DNA from: RGIG4140 sp045632845
GTDB taxonomy: Bacteria; Pseudomonadota; Alphaproteobacteria; CAAHEQ01; UBA3637
Length of the DNA: 64,000 bases
NCBI GenBank assembly: GCA_045632845.1
Contig: JAZQXL010000014.1
Location: 140,164 to 204,163 of the forward strand
Reading direction: 5' to 3'
Shown: piece after piece, positions 60,355-64,000 of the stretch
Numbering within the stretch: the stretch's first letter is position 1
How the letters are laid out: every line of letters begins with the position of its first letter
Made by a program: the position numbers and the translations under genes
The notes under the pieces: model-generated
The model's database searches: none
What the model saw: only the letters and a program-made list of their open reading frames with translations
Told to the model about the DNA's origin: nothing

Positions 60355-60371
60355 AACTTATATGAACTATC

Positions 60372-60403
60372 AAAAAAGGCAAGTTGTTTCTTGCCTTTTT
60401 TTT
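60372..60403 (+). terminator. Terminator of the SNF transporter gene
   Basis: AAAAAAGGCAAG, loop TTGTTT, CTTGCCTTTTTTTT. Confidence 0.92.
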
Positions 60404-60413
60404 AACCCTAATA

Positions 60414-61349
60414 TCACACTTTTTGACGAACCAATTTGTTGGTTTTAATCGAATATGACAAATCAATTTGATTGTCCAGAACAAATAAAGGCTCCCCTTT
60501 TGCAATTTTAAGATTAATAAGTTTCACATTTTTTGATATATCAGAAGGTAAATCAAACCGCTTAAAAACACTCATTATTTCTGTATAATCACGTTTTTTA
60601 GCATATAAAAAACCTTCTTCCATACCTTTTGCGCCATTTAAAAGCAACAACTTTAAAAGAGGCTCATTTTTCTGTTCAACAGCCACCATCAAAGGCCTTG
60701 GTGAAAATGTATTTAAAACACCCAAATGTGAACTATGAATATCGGCTCCTGATTGAATAAGGGCTTTTGCTTTTAAAAAACCTTGCATTTTATTTTTATC
60801 TAAAATCGCATAAATCAAAGCGGTATGCCCTTTATAAGAGACATCATTCACACTTGCACCACAGGTAAGCAATGCCTCAACTGTTTTGCTATCCGCATAT
60901 CTACTTGCAGCCATCAAAGGTGTTAATCCTTTTTGGGTATCCACAACATTCAAATGCGCCCCATTTTTAACCATATAAGAAAGAATATTTGATTGACCAT
61001 AATAAGACGCCCACCAAAACGCTGTTCTATTAAAATCATCTTTTGAGTTTAAATAAGCACCTGCAGCAATCAAAACATCAATAATTTCCATATTCCCTGT
61101 TTTCATTGCTTTCATAAGGGGCGTATATCCCCCTTTTGATGCACAATTTAAATCTGCCCCATATTTGATTAATGATTTTACTGAAGCAATATTGTTACAG
61201 TCAACTGCCACATGTAATGGGGTTGAATTAAGCCCATCCATCAAAATCTGATTGGCCCTAGCACCTTTTTTGAGCAAAGGTTCAACGCTCTCACCAGCCA
61301 TCAATTGATACAGCATACTTGATTTATATAGACGTCCCCCAACGGTCAT
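60414..61349 (-). CDS. Ankyrin-repeat protein
   Basis: 311 residues from the ATG at 61347-61349, which has GAGGG 4 bases upstream; the longer frame starts 6 codons earlier without one. Six or more ankyrin repeats: SVEPLLKKGARANQILMDGL, NNIASVKSLIKYGADLNCAS, GNMEIIDVLIAAGAYLNSKD, SNILSYMVKNGAHLNVVDTQ, DSKTVEALLTCGASVNDVSY and KAKALIQSGADIHSSHLGVL. The C-terminal 60 residues are basic and not repeated. No signal peptide. Likely protein-binding effector or scaffold. Confidence 0.9.
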   Translation of the reverse strand: MTVGGRLYKSSMLYQLMAGESVEPLLKKGARANQILMDGLNSTPLHVAVDCNNIASVKSLIKYGADLNCASKGGYTPLMKAMKTGNMEIIDVLIAAGAYLNSKDDFNRTAFWWASYYGQSNILSYMVKNGAHLNVVDTQKGLTPLMAASRYADSKTVEALLTCGASVNDVSYKGHTALIYAILDKNKMQGFLKAKALIQSGADIHSSHLGVLNTFSPRPLMVAVEQKNEPLLKLLLLNGAKGMEEGFLYAKKRDYTEIMSVFKRFDLPSDISKNVKLINLKIAKGEPLFVLDNQIDLSYSIKTNKLVRQKV

Positions 61350-61544
61350 TATTCCCTCTTCTTTCATTCTGGAAAAGAGCGCATATTAAATAAAAACCGA
61401 TTCTCTGTCAACCAAAAAACAAGCTTTTTTTTAAATTATTTTATAACCTATTGTAAAGATTCAAAAATAAAATACTATTATTCAATCCCACACAAGAAGA
61501 AAGAAAAAAATAAATCATCCCCCTTGTCGGCAGTTTTCTATATA

Positions 61545-61577
61545 CAAAAAAAGCGAGGATTTTCCTCGCTTTTTTTT
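61545..61577. terminator. Terminator downstream of the last ankyrin gene
   Basis: AAGCGAGGA, loop TTTT, TCCTCGCTT with a T-run on both strands. Confidence 0.92.
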
Positions 61578-61591
61578 AGTTTCCTAAAAAA

Positions 61592-64000
61592 TTATTTCTG
61601 CTTGTCTTTCCCATAAGATGGCGCATCTTGTTCACCTTCAGGAACTGTTTGACCTAAAGATGGCTGATCCACAGGTTCTGTCCGTTCTTTTACAACATAG
61701 CCTGCTGGATGTCTTGTACCTTCTTGAACAGGTTCAGGATTTTTCACCCATTCACCTTTAACAGTAAGGCGACTTTCAACAACAGCTAATTGTTCCATAA
61801 CTGAAGCGTAATCATTTGGATTTAATTCACCTGAAACCAACTGTTTAAGCAACACATCATGATTAAATCCGAGCAAGTCTTGCAACGTTTTCTTACCCAC
61901 CCTTGTTTGAGCAGAATGTAGCAATGATAACTGTTCAAGTTTTGAAACCAAAACATAAGCCTGAGCAACAGCTTCTTTTTGAGTATACCCCTGAGAAACC
62001 AAGATATTTGTAACATTTTTCAATGCTGTTTCTTGTCGTTCACCAGTCAAACGAATTGAATGAATCGAACTGGCTGTTTTTCTATTTCTAAAACCTGCAA
62101 TCTTTCCTTTTGCCCTTTCGTAAACTTCAGGTGTATATGAATGAATGACAGTTGGTTTTGAAGGTTCTTCAGATTTCCCTTGGGCATCTTTTAATGTTGC
62201 ACCAGTATTTACACGTTTACGTGTTTTTGTATCAACAGTTATTTTATCTTTCTTATAACCACTGGTACGAGATGTATCGTAACTCATTTTACCATCAACA
62301 TACACAGGCTTAATGGCAAAACCATCTGGAGAAACAGCTTCTTCAATAGCTGTTAATGCTGTCAAATATTTAGCACGTTCTTCTGGTGTTTTTTCAGAAA
62401 AATCCTCTACTATCAAATGATCCAAAAGTGTGCGATGGTTCATTGTGAACATTTCAGTTAATGTTCTCTTATCACCTTTGAGCTTTTCATCTGGGTGATA
62501 TAAAAGATTTGCTTGAACCAACTTGTACATCATTACACGAGCTTGTTTTTGAGCTTCTTCATCTGGATAACCTTGTTCTTTAAACAAAGTTACTAAATTA
62601 TCCATTGCTTTTTTGCTGCGATCATCATTTAAATATTTCTTAATACCAGGAATGTATTTGTTACGATGAAAAGAATCTCTTTTTTTTGCATGCGCATATG
62701 CTTCTTCAGAATAAGTATGAACCTCTACGTCACGATAATAATCTATAGCATAAGACGTTTTGCCACCTTTATTAACAAGTTGCTCTTGTACAACTTGCAA
62801 ACCATCTTTATCCCCTTCATTTGCATTTAACTGAGCTTCAACAACATCTAAAGGTGTTTTACCTTTTTGATCTTGCCCATTACGTGCATTCACATCAATA
62901 CCTTCTGCTTGCAACAATGTATTGGCAACATCTAATCTATCTTCCTCAATAGCTAAATGCAAAGCCGTATCACCATTTTCATCTCTTTGATTAAGCACTT
63001 CTTTGTTTGCATCAATCAAAAGTTGTGCCACTTCTGCATTTGCGGCCAAATGAAGCGGTGTAACACCATCTTTTGGACTTGCTTTAACCTGAGCCCCACC
63101 AGAAATTAAATCTGTGATAAGAGCTGTATGACCTTTTCCAGAGGCAACGTGCAATGGCGTATATCCCAATGTATTTTCTATATTAACATCAACACCTTGT
63201 GCTTGCAAAAGTTTCAACATCTCTTGAGATGGTTTTGAAGCACTCATCATCAAATGAAGTGGCGTGTTTCCTCTAGAATCTTGAGCATTTAAAGCAGCTT
63301 TTCTTGCGGGCTCATCTTCATACATTGCGAGCACTTGATTGGCAACATCCATTTGTCCACGCATTGCAACCATGTGAAGCAACGTCAAATCATCATGAGT
63401 TGTTCCATCACGCTTTGATGCTGAAAATTTAACATCTTTTAACTCAGGATGAGCTTTCAATTGTTCTTGAACAACATCCCACTTTCCATGAATAACTGCA
63501 TCCACAAATTCTTGCTTAAGAACTTGTGGATCAACTTTTTCTTTCTCGATCTTTTTACCTTCTTCAATCCCAAATGCTGCTACTACACCTTCTAATTTCT
63601 TCGCTTCTTCTGTCAATTCTTCTGACTTTGCTTCAGCTCCTTTGCCTTTTAGTGATTTTGCAATACGACCTAATTCTTCTATATACGTTGCATCTCTCTT
63701 GCTGGCGTCAAGTTTTGCTTGTTCGTTCAAATTATAGATAACTAAATCTAATGGGCTCATTCCATCTTTATTTGTCTTATTTACATCTGCATTAGATTCT
63801 ACCAAAATTTCCACAAAATCATCATAACCATACATTATTGCTTCATGTAATGGGGTGTTACCTTCTTCATCTGTAGCATTTACATCTGCACCTTTAGCAA
63901 TTAACGCTCTGAATTCATCGGCTGTGATATCTTCTCTTCCAATTGCTTCAATTAATGTTTCTGTAACCTCTGGTTGTGGTGGTTCATTCGTTCCTTCAAG
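61592..64000 (-). CDS. Large ankyrin protein with a duplicated C-terminal helical domain (5' end outside window)
   Basis: The frame stays open to the window edge: 803 codons are visible and no start is present, so residues before (EGTNEPPQPEVTETLIEA, FRALIAKGADVNATDEEGNT) continue upstream. The N-terminal half has about eight ankyrin repeats (HTALITDLISGGAQVKASPK, RLDVANTLLQAEGIDVNARN). The C-terminal half holds two related helical domains of about 120 residues, each starting Y-x-x-E-x-Y-x-x-A-K (YSEEAYAHAKKRDSFHRNKY; YTPEVYERAKGKIAGFRNRK) and containing a GY-x-x-E/K-E-A-x-x-Q-A helix and an L-x-x-x-x-x-x-N-H-x-x-L-L segment. No known family recognised for that domain. Probable effector. Confidence 0.88.
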   Translation of the reverse strand, partial: LEGTNEPPQPEVTETLIEAIGREDITADEFRALIAKGADVNATDEEGNTPLHEAIMYGYDDFVEILVESNADVNKTNKDGMSPLDLVIYNLNEQAKLDASKRDATYIEELGRIAKSLKGKGAEAKSEELTEEAKKLEGVVAAFGIEEGKKIEKEKVDPQVLKQEFVDAVIHGKWDVVQEQLKAHPELKDVKFSASKRDGTTHDDLTLLHMVAMRGQMDVANQVLAMYEDEPARKAALNAQDSRGNTPLHLMMSASKPSQEMLKLLQAQGVDVNIENTLGYTPLHVASGKGHTALITDLISGGAQVKASPKDGVTPLHLAANAEVAQLLIDANKEVLNQRDENGDTALHLAIEEDRLDVANTLLQAEGIDVNARNGQDQKGKTPLDVVEAQLNANEGDKDGLQVVQEQLVNKGGKTSYAIDYYRDVEVHTYSEEAYAHAKKRDSFHRNKYIPGIKKYLNDDRSKKAMDNLVTLFKEQGYPDEEAQKQARVMMYKLVQANLLYHPDEKLKGDKRTLTEMFTMNHRTLLDHLIVEDFSEKTPEERAKYLTALTAIEEAVSPDGFAIKPVYVDGKMSYDTSRTSGYKKDKITVDTKTRKRVNTGATLKDAQGKSEEPSKPTVIHSYTPEVYERAKGKIAGFRNRKTASSIHSIRLTGERQETALKNVTNILVSQGYTQKEAVAQAYVLVSKLEQLSLLHSAQTRVGKKTLQDLLGFNHDVLLKQLVSGELNPNDYASVMEQLAVVESRLTVKGEWVKNPEPVQEGTRHPAGYVVKERTEPVDQPSLGQTVPEGEQDAPSYGKDKQK

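Overview
The window looks like a chromosome segment of an AT-rich, Gram-negative alphaproteobacterium, probably host-associated. Evidence: a compact ruvA-ruvB-ybgC-tolQ-tolR-tolA-tolB run, uvrA, dnaB and tsaB-rimI housekeeping genes, outer-membrane and lipoprotein genes, and many ankyrin-repeat and other effector-like proteins. Assignment to a gut or protist-associated alphaproteobacterial lineage is inference from gene content. Strong GGAGG-type ribosome binding sites and TTGACA-N17-TATAAT-type promoters are visible at many genes and were used to correct several start sites.

Layout. 1-6.4 kb: uvrA tail, an outer-membrane beta-barrel gene, a small secreted Cys-rich protein, a large unknown (1250-2878), a radical SAM + Nudix pair, a divergent ankyrin-like protein and an ASCH-domain gene. 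6.6-10.7 kb: a YegD-like Hsp70, then a three-gene cassette (IDI-like Nudix, small-molecule-kinase-like protein, NPP-motif methyltransferase) and a GNAT acetyltransferase whose ribosome binding site lies in a 12-bp perfect hairpin. 10.8-14.9 kb: a 1385-residue ankyrin protein with an N-terminal HExxH motif. 15-23.4 kb: a surface polysaccharide locus (gmd, a reductase/epimerase making a GDP-deoxyhexose, four glycosyltransferases, a cupin mannose-6-phosphate isomerase domain and a kinase-like/methyltransferase fusion). 23.6-32.7 kb: conserved Tol, Ruv, DnaB, TsaB and RimI genes, with four copies of a small hairpin repeat nearby.

32.9-64 kb is mainly accessory. It holds a 1063-residue protein whose N-terminal region carries the residue pattern of OspF/SpvC/LanL-type phospho-Ser/Thr lyases, followed by a recent tandem duplication and ankyrin repeats. 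A Cys-module secreted-protein operon ends with a second HExxH protein. Downstream of tRNA-Thr are tandem repeats containing the tRNA 3' end. Two membrane-anchored glycosyltransferases resemble the GT6 (blood-group/alpha-Gal) and GT80 (sialyltransferase) families. Two pseudopilin-like genes share a promoter with a palindrome. A tandem pair of 620-residue paralogs each carry two HEPN-type R-x4-H motifs. There is also a candidate structured RNA, a predicted pseudokinase, an SNF-family transporter and two more ankyrin proteins.

The overall picture is a conserved core interleaved with cell-surface and host-interaction genes. The best candidates for undescribed biology are the lyase-like ankyrin protein, the double-HEPN pair, the host-glycan-like glycosyltransferases and the secreted Cys-module family.
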